NCBI RefSeq assembly: GCF_002407205.1
Contig: NZ_CP023550.1
Span: 110,001 to 174,000, forward strand
Direction: 5' to 3'
Length of the DNA: 64,000 nt
DNA from: Rhodobacter sp. CZR27
GTDB taxonomy: Bacteria; Pseudomonadota; Alphaproteobacteria; Rhodobacterales; Rhodobacteraceae
The notes below the pieces were generated by a model, which ran no database searches, had not been told where the DNA came from, and was given only the letters and a program-made list of their open reading frames with translations. The number at the start of each line of letters is the position of its first letter. Position 1 is the stretch's first letter. Of the stretch, positions 1-10,932 are shown one piece after another. The position numbers were made by a program, and so were the translations under genes.

Positions 1-1692
<1,692 letters not shown>

Positions 1693-1792
1693 GACCCGGT
1701 AACAGCAAGGCTCATAACCTCGCTCTACCCCAGATCAGAAAGCAGCACGACCTGGAACAAGCATAAGCCTGATGTTGTCGTTTCTTCTCCGG

Positions 1793-1908
1793 TCTGGTGG
1801 CCATAGCACGAGCAAAACACCCGATCCCATCCCGAACTCGGCCGTTAAGTGCCGTCGCGCCAATGGTACTGCGTCTCAAGACGTGGGAGAGTAGGTCGCC
1901 GCCAGACC
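1793..1908 (+). rRNA. rrf: 5S ribosomal RNA
   Basis: The 5' end (tctggtggcc) pairs with the 3' end (gccgccagacct) to form helix I. The conserved internal block cccgatcccatcccgaactc lies near 1820-1840. The gene follows 23S after about 100 bases with no tRNA in the spacer, the usual alphaproteobacterial order. Ends are accurate to a few bases. Confidence 0.95.
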
Positions 1909-1985
1909 TGAAAAGAAACGAAATCTCCAGAACGATCAAAATCATCCGCGTCAGAAGCAAACAATCGCTCAAGACGCAAAACGGC

Positions 1986-2453
<468 letters not shown>

Positions 2454-3470
2454 CTGTATTCAGGTTGGCTGAGTCTCCCGAAAGCAGGTTCCGCCCAAGA
2501 TCATGCTGTTGAGCTCGCTGAGCAGCTTCCTGGCCGTCGCAGTCAAAGCGGTTTTCACCGGTTTTCCTGCATCCTGCAGCTTCTTTCGGAACGCTTTGAA
2601 CGTCGCCGAATGACGTGACGCGTGCAGTGCAGCGAGATAGAGGGCGGTCCTGACGGTGGCCCTTCCGCCACCGATGACACGTTTCCCGTTGCGTTGGCCG
2701 CTATCCCGGGCAATCGGCGCAAGGCCGGCGAGAGCTGCGATCCTTCGGCGATCTGTTGTGCCGATCTCAGGCAACTCGGCCAGAAGAGTGGCCGCGACGA
2801 TCGTGCCGACACCGGGCACCGACTGCAGCGGGCGATCGGTTTCGGCCAGTTCGGGCGAAGACTGAATGATCTCCGCGATCCTTGTCTCGACCTTTTCGAT
2901 CCGCCGCTCGAGGAGCAGGATCAAGCTCCTGATGTCGGACCGGGCCTCGCAGTCTGTCGTCTGCTGAAGTCTGGTCACCTCCTGCTTTCGCATCTCAACC
3001 AATTGACGGCGCCGGGTAATCTGCGCCAGAAGTGCCTGCCGCGTCGGTGAGCCGGGCGGGGTCTGCGGTGGCTGCAACCTTTGACCAAAGGTCGCGAGCA
3101 TCCGGGCATCGACACGGTCGGTCTTGCCGATCACCCCCATGGCTCACGCAAAATCGCGGGCCTGACGGGGGTTGACGCAGGCTGAAGCTGGCCTGGGCAG
3201 CCTCAAGGCCGTCGCGCAGCACCCGGTCATAGCCGCCGCTGGCCTCGAAGATCACCCAGACACCCTCGCGCGCCGCGGCCCGGGCGAAGCTGCGGACACT
3301 GGGCAGTGTGTTTTCTATGCGCTTGGCACCACGAGCCGGATGGTAGATGTCGAGCCACGCCTTGGCGACATCGACGCCGATGTAGTTCTGGTCCATCATG
3401 TCTCCTGTTCCTGTTCTGCGGGGTCTGCGCCAACAGCCCCAATCAACTGTTCAGGATGAATGCGAAGAAA
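2454..3470 (-). mobile_element. IS110-family element, degraded
   Basis: The element carries the transposase pseudogene at 2460-3399 and its short flanks. IS110 elements usually have no clear terminal inverted repeats, so the limits given are approximate: the left limit is where the recombinase frame ends, and the right limit is the change of sequence before the IS3 debris. It separates the recombinase tail from whatever encoded its N-terminal part. Confidence 0.6.
2460..3399 (-). pseudogene. IS110-family transposase (frameshift plus nonsense)
   Basis: The N-terminal part (MMDQNYIGVDVAKAWLDIY) has the DEDD-type RuvC-like start of IS110 transposases. The C-terminal part has VPGVGTIVAATLLAELPEIG and the RRIAALAGLAPIARDSGQ region of the transposase_20 domain. 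The two halves lie in different frames. Reading the other frame upstream gives VNPRQARDFA, then a TGA at 3144-3146, then AMGVIGKTDRVDAR. So there is one frameshift near 3180 and one nonsense codon. The protein would be about 310 residues if repaired. It cannot be functional as it stands. Confidence 0.85.
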
Positions 3471-3604
3471 CGGGCGGCTCCCTTGCCGGCAAACGGGCTT
3501 CGTCGATGGCCCCGGAGGCTCGCGGGATGCCGCCCGCACCATCCTTCATCATAGCGGATTCTGCAAAGACAGGAGGCTCCAACTCCTGAGTAAGGTGGAG
3601 CATC

Positions 3605-3640
3605 ATGGGCAAGACCACGAACAAGTTTTCCCCCGAAGTG
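3605..3640 (+). pseudogene. IS3-family orfA, first 12 codons only
   Basis: The sequence ggtggagcatc followed by ATG encodes MGKTTNKFSPEV, the typical start of IS3-family OrfA proteins, with its ribosome-binding sequence upstream. The frame is cut after 12 codons and joins directly to the opposite end of an IS3 element whose orfB runs the other way (3666-4160). This is head-to-end debris of a rearranged element. Confidence 0.6.
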
Positions 3641-3665
3641 GTCTTGCCCCCGTTTCATCGGACAC

Positions 3666-4160
3666 TCAGGCGGTTGCGGTTTGAGCTGCGATGAACTCGC
3701 GGGGCGAGCGCATTTTCATCCCAGAGTGCGGGTGGTTGTTGTTGTAGTCCTCGATCCAGCCTCCGATCAATCCGAGAACGGTCTGGGCATCTGGCAACGG
3801 CGTCACCTGGACGTAGTCGCGCTTGAATGTCTTCACGAAGGCCTCCTAGATGCCGTTGCTCTGCGGGCTCTGGACCGGCGTGAAGCAGGGCTTCAGGCCC
3901 AACTGGCGGGCGAAGATCTGCGTGTCCTTCGCGATGTAGGGCGGCCCATTGTCGGACAGCATCTCGATGACCGCGGGCGCACGGTATGCGCCGAAGCGGC
4001 GTTCCACGGCTTCGAGCATGATGTCGCCATTCCAACAGCTGAACTCGAACCCATCGCTGCACCAGCGCAGGTTCGAGCGCATGACGATCACCTTGCCGTC
4101 ATGAACATGCTCGGGACGTTCGGAATATTTCCGGGCCAGCAGCAGGTTATGGACCTGCAT
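3666..4160 (-). pseudogene. IS3-family transposase orfB remnant
   Basis: The integrase-core (rve) region is recognisable: RSNLRWCSDGFEFSCWNGD, EMLSDNGPPYIAKDTQ, PVQSPQSNGI, then after an in-frame TAG (3846-3848) EAFVKTFKRDYVQVTPLPDA and the end SPREFIAAQTATA. The D and E of the DDE triad are visible on both sides of the stop. The 5' part is missing beyond 4160, about 80 bases before aioX. The end of the element is near 3640-3665 (tgtccgatgaaacgggggca on the minus strand). Confidence 0.8.
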
Positions 4161-4240
4161 GATCCCAAGCGCTCCTTTCCAGGGCCTGCTCCGTTGCCGT
4201 GAGGTTTCGATCTCGACTAGGCTGCGGACGGGAGGTGCCC

Positions 4241-5098
4241 ATGGCGAAGCACCCGACGCGGCGGCGGCTGATTGGGATGGCGAGCGTGGGCCTGGCCGCG
4301 CCCTCGCTGCTCCGGGCGTCGCCCGACTTCCGCCTCGGGCTCACGCCGGTGTTCCTCGACAATGAGGCGGTCCTTCTGCACCGGCTCCGGTTCGCGCTGT
4401 CGGAGGCGATTGGCGACAGCGTATCCCTCGTCCAGCGCCGCACCTATCAGGAGGTCGTGGGCCTGCTGCTCGAAGGCTCTGTCTCGGCGGCCTGGATCTG
4501 CGGCTATCCGTTCCTGCAGCATGAGGATGTGTTGGAGCTTGTGGGAGTTCCGGTCTGGCGGGGGCAGCCCCTCTACCGCTCCTGCCTGATCGTGCAGACG
4601 GGCGATGCGGCGGGCGGGCTGGCGGATCTCCGCGGCGGCATCCATGCCTTTTCCGACCCGGACAGCAACTCGGGGTGGCTCGTCACCGCCTCGGACCTCG
4701 CGCGGATGGGCGAGACGCCCGAGCGGTACTTCGGCCGGACCTTCTTCACCTACGGGCACCGCAACGTCGTCCGGGCGGTGGGGGCGGGGCTGGCGCGGTC
4801 GGGCAGCGTCGACGGCTATGTCTGGGAGGCGCTGGCAGCCGCCGAACCCGGTCTTGTGCAAAGCACCCGGGTGATCGCGCGCTCCGAACCGATGGGATTT
4901 CCGCCCTTCGCCTGCCGCCGTGATGGCAGCAAGACCCCCGAGGTCCGCCGGTTCCGCGAGGCCCTGCTGACCCTTCGCGAAACCGAGGCCGGGCGCGCGG
5001 CGCTGGGACTGCTGCAGCTCGACGGGGTGGTGCCGGGCGCGGTGGCCCTGTTCGACCCGATCGCGCAGCGCATGCGCGAACTCGGCGCGGCCCGGTGA
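4241..5098 (+). CDS. aioX: AioX, periplasmic arsenite-binding sensor protein
   Basis: A 285-residue PhnD/phosphonate-type substrate-binding protein, exported by a Tat-like leader (RRRLIG at 7-12, hydrophobic to ~25). In the Aio system AioX binds arsenite in the periplasm and works with AioS to switch on oxidase genes (established in Agrobacterium and Rhizobium). A cysteine at C87 in WICGYPF, and another at C115 (YRSCLIV), are candidates for arsenite contact; AioX proteins have one essential Cys, but I cannot confirm which by alignment. ATG 4241 is chosen because ggacgggaggt lies just upstream; a longer frame from 4199 has no such site. Its stop overlaps the aioS start. Confidence 0.87.
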   Translation: MAKHPTRRRLIGMASVGLAAPSLLRASPDFRLGLTPVFLDNEAVLLHRLRFALSEAIGDSVSLVQRRTYQEVVGLLLEGSVSAAWICGYPFLQHEDVLELVGVPVWRGQPLYRSCLIVQTGDAAGGLADLRGGIHAFSDPDSNSGWLVTASDLARMGETPERYFGRTFFTYGHRNVVRAVGAGLARSGSVDGYVWEALAAAEPGLVQSTRVIARSEPMGFPPFACRRDGSKTPEVRRFREALLTLRETEAGRAALGLLQLDGVVPGAVALFDPIAQRMRELGAAR

Positions 5099-6489
5099 TG
5101 CGGCACCTGCCCCTCTCGGTCCGGGTGCCGCTCGCGGCTGCCGCGATGATGGTGGCAACCGGACTCGTCGCCTCGCAACAGGTGCTCGGCCGGCTGGACG
5201 CGGAGCAGCGGTCGCGCCTGCGCGAACTGGTCGAGCTGCAGGTGACGGGGCTTTCCGTGGCGCTGGGTCCCTCGGTCCTGCGCGAGGATGTGTGGGAGGT
5301 CTTCGACACGCTGGATCGTGCGGGCGAGGCGGGCGGCCGGATCGTGCTGACCGCCGTGGCCGATGCGCAGGGCCGTGTGATCGCGGCGAGCGACCCGCGC
5401 CGCGCGCCGGTGGGCAGCGCGCTTGCGACGCTGAGCGCCGATGCCCTTCCCTCGGAGGCGCTGGTGCTTGACCCTGCCGCCCGGCATGTGCGGGTGCTGG
5501 CGCCGCTCGTCTATCAGGGGCGGCCGATCGGTCAGATCCTGATCGAACTGGACGTTTCGGATCTCGTCGCCGAGCGGCGCCACGCGCGGCTTTTTCTGCT
5601 CGCCGGCAATGCGCTGGCGACCGGCCTGATCGCGGCGCTTGGACTGCTGGCCATGCGCCGGATGCTGCGCCCGGTGGGCACGCTCGCGCGGCACATGGGC
5701 GCGGCCGAGGGCGCGCCGCAGCCCATCGCCGAGGCCGAGATCCCCCGCGGCGATCCCGAGCTGGCCGGGCTGTTCCGCACCTTCAACGCCATGAGCGATG
5801 CGGTGAGGGCGCGGGCCGAGACCGAACGCCGGCTGGCCGAGCGCGAGCGCTTCGTGAGCCTCGGCCGGCTCTCCTCCTCGCTCGCGCATGAGATCAACAA
5901 CCCGCTGGGCGGGCTTCTCAACGCGACCGACACGATCCGCAGCTACGCCGACCGTCCCAAGGTGGTGCGCCAGTCGGCCGATCTGCTCGACCGCGGCCTG
6001 CGCCATCTGCGCGACGTGGCGCGGGCGACGCTCGAGATGAACCGGATCGACCGGCAGGGGATGCCGCTTCAGGCGCAGGACTTCGACGACCTCCGCATCC
6101 TCTTCGCACCCGAGGTGGCGCGGCTTGGGCAGCGCCTCGACTGGGCGGTCGCGCCGGGGCTGTTTGATCCCTGGCCCGCGGCACCGGTCCGCCAGATCGC
6201 GCTGAACCTGCTGCTGAACGCGTCGGCTGCGGCCGGTTCGGGGGGCAGTGTTGCCCTGCGCGTGGCCTGCGATGCCGACCTGCGGCTGGAGGTGTCGGAC
6301 GACGGGCCGGGCCTGTCCGAGGCTGCGCTCTGCCGGCTGATGACCGACGATCCGCTGCCGCCCGAAGGCGGCGTGGGCCTGCGCCTCGTCCGGGATCTGG
6401 TCCGCGACCTGGGCGGGCGGATCGATCACGCGCGCAGTGATGGGCTGACCGCCCTGGCGGTCGTTCTGCCGCCGAGGCTGCCATGCTGA
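5098..6489 (+). CDS. aioS: AioS, membrane sensor histidine kinase
   Basis: 463 residues. A first membrane segment (about 8-28) and a second (about 170-190) enclose a ~140-residue periplasmic domain where AioX would dock. Then come a HAMP-like stretch, the H-box SLAHEINNPLGG, the N-box LNLLLNASAAA, and the G-boxes DDGPGLS and GVGLRLV. The ATG at 5098 overlaps the aioX TGA (TGATG); a GTG one codon earlier is also possible. It overlaps aioR by 7 bases, so the three genes are translationally coupled. Its role is to autophosphorylate on arsenite perception and phosphorylate AioR. Confidence 0.88.
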   Translation: MRHLPLSVRVPLAAAAMMVATGLVASQQVLGRLDAEQRSRLRELVELQVTGLSVALGPSVLREDVWEVFDTLDRAGEAGGRIVLTAVADAQGRVIAASDPRRAPVGSALATLSADALPSEALVLDPAARHVRVLAPLVYQGRPIGQILIELDVSDLVAERRHARLFLLAGNALATGLIAALGLLAMRRMLRPVGTLARHMGAAEGAPQPIAEAEIPRGDPELAGLFRTFNAMSDAVRARAETERRLAERERFVSLGRLSSSLAHEINNPLGGLLNATDTIRSYADRPKVVRQSADLLDRGLRHLRDVARATLEMNRIDRQGMPLQAQDFDDLRILFAPEVARLGQRLDWAVAPGLFDPWPAAPVRQIALNLLLNASAAAGSGGSVALRVACDADLRLEVSDDGPGLSEAALCRLMTDDPLPPEGGVGLRLVRDLVRDLGGRIDHARSDGLTALAVVLPPRLPC

Positions 6490-7673
6490 GCGGCCATCGG
6501 ATCGCCCTCATCGAGGATGACGAGATCATGGGCGGCTCGCTTCTGCAGCGGCTGACGCTGGAGGGGGCCGAGGTGCTCTGGCTGAAGCAGGCGGGGCGTG
6601 CGCTTGGGGCGCTGCGCACGCCGCGCAAGCCCTTCCATGCGGTGATCTGCGACATCCGGCTGCCCGATGGCTCGGGCGAGGAGGTCTTCACCACGCTCTG
6701 CCGCACGGTGACGCCGCCGCCCTTCCTGTTCATCACCGGGCAGGGCGACATCGCACAGGCGGTGCGGCTGATGCAGGCAGGCGCGGCGGACTATGTGACC
6801 AAGCCCTTCGAGCTGCCGGTGCTGCTGGAACGGCTGGCGCTGCTGATCCGGCGCGAGGTGGCCATCGATCTGCCGCCGCTGCTGGGCGTGTCGGAGGCGG
6901 CGCGCCGGGTCGAGGCGCTGGTGCGCGCGGCCGCAGCGCAGGATCATCCGGTGACGATCCGCGGCGCGCCGGGCACCGGCAAGGGCCTCGTCGCGCGGCG
7001 CATCCACCGGCTGTCGGACCGCAGCGCCGCGCCCTTCGTCGAGGTCAACCTGGCGCGCGAGTCCGATCCGGCCGCCGCACTGAGCGATGCCCTGCACCAG
7101 ATCGGCGAAGGGGTGCTGTTCCTCAATGCCCCCGAGCGGCTGCCCGAGGCCCTGCAGGACAATCTGCTCCGCGCGCTCGACCGGACTACCGGCCGGGTGA
7201 TCTCGGCCATGCTGCCGGGGGCGGGGCCGACGCTCGCTGCCCTGGGCGAGCGGCTCTCGCGCAGCGAGATCCGCGTGCCGCCGCTGGCCGAGCGGCCCGA
7301 GGACGCGGTCTGGCTTCTGCGCCTCCTGTTCGGGCGGATGAACCCGCGGCGGCCACGGCCGCTCTCCGGGATCTCGGCGCTGGCCGAGGCGGCGGTCGGG
7401 GCCCACGACTGGCCGGGCAACGGGCGCGAGCTGCGCGCGCGGCTGGTCCGGGCGCTGGAGACTGCCGCGGGCGCGTGGCTCTTTCCGGCGGACCTCTTCC
7501 CCGAGCGGCAGGACGAGAGCTTCCGCACCCTGGCCCAGGCGCGCGACGCGGCCGAGCGGGCGCAGATCCTCGCCGCGCTGGAGCGCTGCGAGGGGCGTGT
7601 GGCCGAGACGGCGAAGCTGCTCGACGTCTCGCGCACGACGTTGTGGGAGAAGATGCAGAAGCTGGGTCTCTGA
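6483..7673 (+). CDS. aioR: AioR, NtrC-type response regulator lacking the sigma-54 loop
   Basis: 396 residues: receiver domain (phospho-acceptor D57 in VICDIRLPD, K107), AAA+ domain (Walker A GAPGTGKG at 161-168), and C-terminal Fis-type helix-turn-helix (about 370-395). Two things are odd. Between Walker A and the next core block the region is shortened and has no GAFTGA motif, the loop that contacts sigma-54. The Walker B, normally LFLDE, reads LFLNA (213-217). Known AioR proteins in Agrobacterium act with sigma-54, whereas NtrC of Rhodobacter capsulatus lacks GAFTGA and works with the sigma-70 polymerase. This AioR therefore probably activates without sigma-54. Confidence 0.88.
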   Translation: MLSGHRIALIEDDEIMGGSLLQRLTLEGAEVLWLKQAGRALGALRTPRKPFHAVICDIRLPDGSGEEVFTTLCRTVTPPPFLFITGQGDIAQAVRLMQAGAADYVTKPFELPVLLERLALLIRREVAIDLPPLLGVSEAARRVEALVRAAAAQDHPVTIRGAPGTGKGLVARRIHRLSDRSAAPFVEVNLARESDPAAALSDALHQIGEGVLFLNAPERLPEALQDNLLRALDRTTGRVISAMLPGAGPTLAALGERLSRSEIRVPPLAERPEDAVWLLRLLFGRMNPRRPRPLSGISALAEAAVGAHDWPGNGRELRARLVRALETAAGAWLFPADLFPERQDESFRTLAQARDAAERAQILAALERCEGRVAETAKLLDVSRTTLWEKMQKLGL

Positions 7674-7691
7674 CGTTCGGAAATCCGAACG
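7674..7691. promoter_or_regulatory. perfect palindrome just after aioR, candidate AioR site
   Basis: CGTTCGG-AAAT-CCGAACG is a perfect 7-bp inverted repeat starting one base after the aioR stop codon and 118 bases before the aioB start. It could be the activator site for aioBA, or a short stem. A weak -24/-12-like string (ttgcccgccacttgcc, 7709-7724) is nearby, but its -24 element lacks the GG, in line with the missing GAFTGA loop in AioR. Confidence 0.4.
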
Positions 7692-7809
7692 CCGGAAAAT
7701 CCGCATCCTTGCCCGCCACTTGCCGCATTGCGGAAACGCCCTCGGGCGCGTCGCGGCGACGGGCGCGGCCCTGTTATCCTGCCCTCAGGTCTTTGGGAGG
7801 AGACATCCG

Positions 7810-8328
7810 ATGAGATGCAACCGGCTGGTCGATGTCGGCCGCCGCCAGTTCCTGCGTGGCGGTGTGGTGGGGGCGGCGGGGCTTGCGGCGGGGGCGGTGC
7901 TGCCCGTGGCCCCCGCGAAGGCGGGCGCGATGGCGCGGGTGGACTATCCGTCGAACCGCCTCGCCAATATCGCGGACCTGAAGGTGGGCGAGCCGCTGGA
8001 CATCGCCTATCCCGATCCCGACAGCCCCGGCATCCTGCTGAAACTCGGCCAGCCGGTCGAGGGCGGCGCGGGGCCGGACGGCGATGTGGTGGCCTATTCC
8101 GTGCTCTGCCCGCACAAGGGCTGGCAGCTGCATTACAACGCCGCCGACCGGACGCTGAACTGCCCCGGCCATTACTCGCGCTTCGACTGCGAGGCGGGCG
8201 GCCAGCAGATCTGGGGCAATGCCACGCAGAACCTGCCGCAGTTCACGCTGCGCGTCGACGACAAGGGCGACATCCACGCCGAGGGCGTGGACGAACTGAT
8301 CTACGGCCGCCTGTCGAACGTGCTCTGA
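7810..8328 (+). CDS. aioB: AioB, arsenite oxidase Rieske small subunit
   Basis: 172 residues with a Tat leader (RRQFLRGG, R11-R12, hydrophobic to ~34) that would export the folded AioAB dimer. The Rieske [2Fe-2S] ligands are C100-P-H102 and C118-P-G-H121. The two extra cysteines that form a disulfide in many Rieske proteins are absent: the positions are W105 and G120. This places it with oxidases such as the Alcaligenes faecalis enzyme, which also lacks the bridge. ATG 7810 follows gggagg at a 9-base spacing. aioA starts 13 bases after the stop. Confidence 0.95.
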   Translation: MRCNRLVDVGRRQFLRGGVVGAAGLAAGAVLPVAPAKAGAMARVDYPSNRLANIADLKVGEPLDIAYPDPDSPGILLKLGQPVEGGAGPDGDVVAYSVLCPHKGWQLHYNAADRTLNCPGHYSRFDCEAGGQQIWGNATQNLPQFTLRVDDKGDIHAEGVDELIYGRLSNVL

Positions 8329-8340
8329 GGGGAGGGGATC

Positions 8341-10851
8341 ATGGCCTACAAGCGTCACATCGACCGCCTGCCGATCATCCCGGCGGATGCGAAGGAGCAC
8401 AACGTCACCTGCCACTATTGCATCGTCGGCTGCGGCTACAAGGCCTACACCTGGCCGATCAACCGGCAGGGCGGCACCGATCCGAGCCAGAACAAGTTCG
8501 GCGTGGATCTCGCCCAACAGCAGGAGACGCAGACTCCGAACTGGTACGCGCCCTCGATGTACAACATCGTGAAGCAGGACGGGCGCGACGTGCATCTGGT
8601 GATCAAGCCCGACCCGGAGTGTTCGGTGAACGGCGGGCTGGGATCGGTTCGCGGCGCGCGCATCGCCGAGAACCGCCGATCCGATATCACCGGCACGCAG
8701 CAGCAGCGGCTGACCGAGCCGATGGTCTGGCGCTATGGCACCTGGCAGCCGACAAGCTGGGAGGACGCGCTGGATCTGGTGGCCCGCGTCACCGCCCGCG
8801 TGATCGACAAGGACAACGAGGACGACCTGTTCGTCTCGATGTTCGACCACGGCGGCTCGGCGGGGGGCTACGAGAACACCTGGGGCACCGGCAAGCTCTA
8901 CTTCCAGTCGATGAAGGTGAAGCACTGCCGCATCCACAACCGGCCCGCCTACAACTCCGAGGTCCATTCGACCCGCGACATGGGCGTGGGGGAACTGAAC
9001 TACTGCTACGAGGATTACGGCCTTGCCGACACGATCTTCATGATCGGGGCGAACTCGCTGGAGACGCAGACCAACCTGTTCCTGAACCACATGGTGCCGG
9101 GGATGCGCGGCGAGACGCTGGCGAAGAAGCAGGTCGAACTGCCCGGCGAGCCGCACACCCCCGCCCGCATCGTGATCGTCGATCCGCGCCGCACGGTGAC
9201 GGTGAACGCCTGCGAGGAAGCCGCGGGGGCGGCGAACGTCCTGCACCTTCAGATCCAGTCCGGGACCGACCTCGCGCTTCTGAACACGATCTTCACCCAT
9301 ATCGCCGATCAGGGCTGGATCGATCAGGCCTTCATCGACGCCTCGACCTTCCGCGAAGGGGTGGCCCAGCCCGAAGATCCGGCCCATCCCGCGGCCCTCG
9401 GCAGCTTCGAGGCCGCCCGCGAGGCCTGCCGGATGAGCCTCGCCCAAGGCGCCGCCATCTGCGGCGTGCCCGAGGCCGACATCGCCAAAGCCGCCGAATG
9501 GATCGCCCGGCCCAAGGAGGGCGGCGCGCGGCGGCGCACCGTCACCTGCTACGAGAAGGGCATCATCTGGGGCAACGACAACTACCGCACCATTGGTGCT
9601 GCGGTGAACATCGCGCTCGCCACCGGCAACGTGGGCCGGCCCGGCGGCGGCGTCGCGCGCCTCGGCGGCCATCAGGAGGGCTACATGCGCCCCTCGGATG
9701 CCCATGTCGGGCGGCCCGCGGCCTATATCGACGACCTGCTGATCCGCGGCCGCGGCAAGGTCCACCACATCTGGGCCAACGACCACTACAAGACCACGCT
9801 GAACGCGGTCGAGTTCAAGCGCGTCTACAACCGCCGCACCAACATGGTGAAGGAGGCGATGGACGCCCGCGCCGGCGCCACGCGCGAGGAGATGGTGGAC
9901 GCCATCGTCGGCGCGATCGAGGCGGGCGGCCTCTTCTCGGTCAATGTCGACATCATCCACACCCAGATCGGCCAGCAGGCCCATGTGATCCTTCCGGCCG
10001 TCGAGTCGGGCGAGATGAACCTGACCTCGATGAACGGCGAGCGGCGGATGCGGCTGGTGGAGAAATACATGGACGGTCCGGGCAGCGCGCGGCCCGACTG
10101 CCTGATCGCGGCCGGCATCGCACAGGCGCTGGAAAAGGTGCTGACCGAGGACGGCCGCGCGGACTATGCCGCGCAGTTCAAGGGCTATGACTGGGCGACC
10201 GAGGAGGACGCCTTCATGGACGGCTACCACGCCAACACCGGGCAGATCGTGACCTACGACCGGCTGCGCGCGATGGGCAACAACGGCGTGCAGGAGCCGG
10301 TGACGGGCTACGAGGACGGCAAGCTGGTCGGTACCAAGCGGCTCTATTCCGACGGCAAGTTCGGCACCGACGACGGCCGGGCGCGGTTCTGCGCCGGCGC
10401 GTGGCGCGGGCTTCAGGCGCCGGGAAAGGAGCAGCAGAAGGCGGCCTACCGATACCTCATCAACAACGGCCGGTCGAACATCCACTGGCAGAACTGGTTC
10501 CTCGACAAGGAGAACGATTTCGTCTTCGACCGCTTCCCCTTCCCGTTCCTCGAGATCCACCCCGACGACATGGCCGAGCTTGGCCTGAAGCCGGGCGATC
10601 TGGTCGAGATCTGGAACGACGTGGGCGCCACGCAGGCGATGGCCTGCCCCACGCCCACTGCGCGGCCCGGCGAGACCTTCATGGTGTTCGGCGCGCCTTC
10701 GGGCACGCAGGGTAACGTGATCAACGCAGGGACCAACGAGCTGGTGCTGCCGAACTACAAGCAGACCTGGGCGAACATCCGCAAGATCTCGGACCCGCCG
10801 GCCTCGGTCCGCCACCTGACCTTCAAGTCGCAGGAGGTGGAACTGGGCTGA
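8341..10851 (+). CDS. aioA: AioA, arsenite oxidase molybdopterin large subunit
   Basis: 836 residues, the normal size for this DMSO-reductase-family enzyme that oxidises arsenite to arsenate in the periplasm. The [3Fe-4S] site is C24-x2-C27-x3-C31, with a serine (S102) where nitrate reductases have a fourth Cys, as in the known structure. It has no leader of its own and is exported with AioB. The start is preceded by ggggagggg. It ends the operon, and a 9-bp stem-loop follows. No cytochrome c or moeA gene follows, unlike some aio clusters, so the electron acceptor is encoded elsewhere. Confidence 0.96.
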   Translation: MAYKRHIDRLPIIPADAKEHNVTCHYCIVGCGYKAYTWPINRQGGTDPSQNKFGVDLAQQQETQTPNWYAPSMYNIVKQDGRDVHLVIKPDPECSVNGGLGSVRGARIAENRRSDITGTQQQRLTEPMVWRYGTWQPTSWEDALDLVARVTARVIDKDNEDDLFVSMFDHGGSAGGYENTWGTGKLYFQSMKVKHCRIHNRPAYNSEVHSTRDMGVGELNYCYEDYGLADTIFMIGANSLETQTNLFLNHMVPGMRGETLAKKQVELPGEPHTPARIVIVDPRRTVTVNACEEAAGAANVLHLQIQSGTDLALLNTIFTHIADQGWIDQAFIDASTFREGVAQPEDPAHPAALGSFEAAREACRMSLAQGAAICGVPEADIAKAAEWIARPKEGGARRRTVTCYEKGIIWGNDNYRTIGAAVNIALATGNVGRPGGGVARLGGHQEGYMRPSDAHVGRPAAYIDDLLIRGRGKVHHIWANDHYKTTLNAVEFKRVYNRRTNMVKEAMDARAGATREEMVDAIVGAIEAGGLFSVNVDIIHTQIGQQAHVILPAVESGEMNLTSMNGERRMRLVEKYMDGPGSARPDCLIAAGIAQALEKVLTEDGRADYAAQFKGYDWATEEDAFMDGYHANTGQIVTYDRLRAMGNNGVQEPVTGYEDGKLVGTKRLYSDGKFGTDDGRARFCAGAWRGLQAPGKEQQKAAYRYLINNGRSNIHWQNWFLDKENDFVFDRFPFPFLEIHPDDMAELGLKPGDLVEIWNDVGATQAMACPTPTARPGETFMVFGAPSGTQGNVINAGTNELVLPNYKQTWANIRKISDPPASVRHLTFKSQEVELG

Positions 10852-10859
10852 CCTGCCAA

Positions 10860-10882
10860 CGGCCCGCCGTTCAGGCGGGCCG
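10860..10882 (+). terminator. stem-loop after aioA
   Basis: CGGCCCGCC-GTTCA-GGCGGGCCG is a perfect 9-bp GC-rich stem 9 bases after the aioA stop. It is followed only by cttcctgg, so there is no strong T-tract. It lies between convergent aioA and the MFS gene and could serve both. Confidence 0.55.
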
Positions 10883-10932
10883 CTTCCTGGCGCGAAGGGG
10901 TGGGCGGATCTGAGGCGGCCACGGGATCCGGC

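Noticed and set aside
7709..7724. Sigma-54 promoter before aioB
   Set aside because: Only the -12 TTGC part fits; the -24 GG is absent, and AioR lacks GAFTGA. Kept only as a note.
7728..10815. Frames of 820 and 1013 codons overlapping aioBA
   Set aside because: Arg/Gly- and His-rich shadows of the aioB and aioA genes in other frames.
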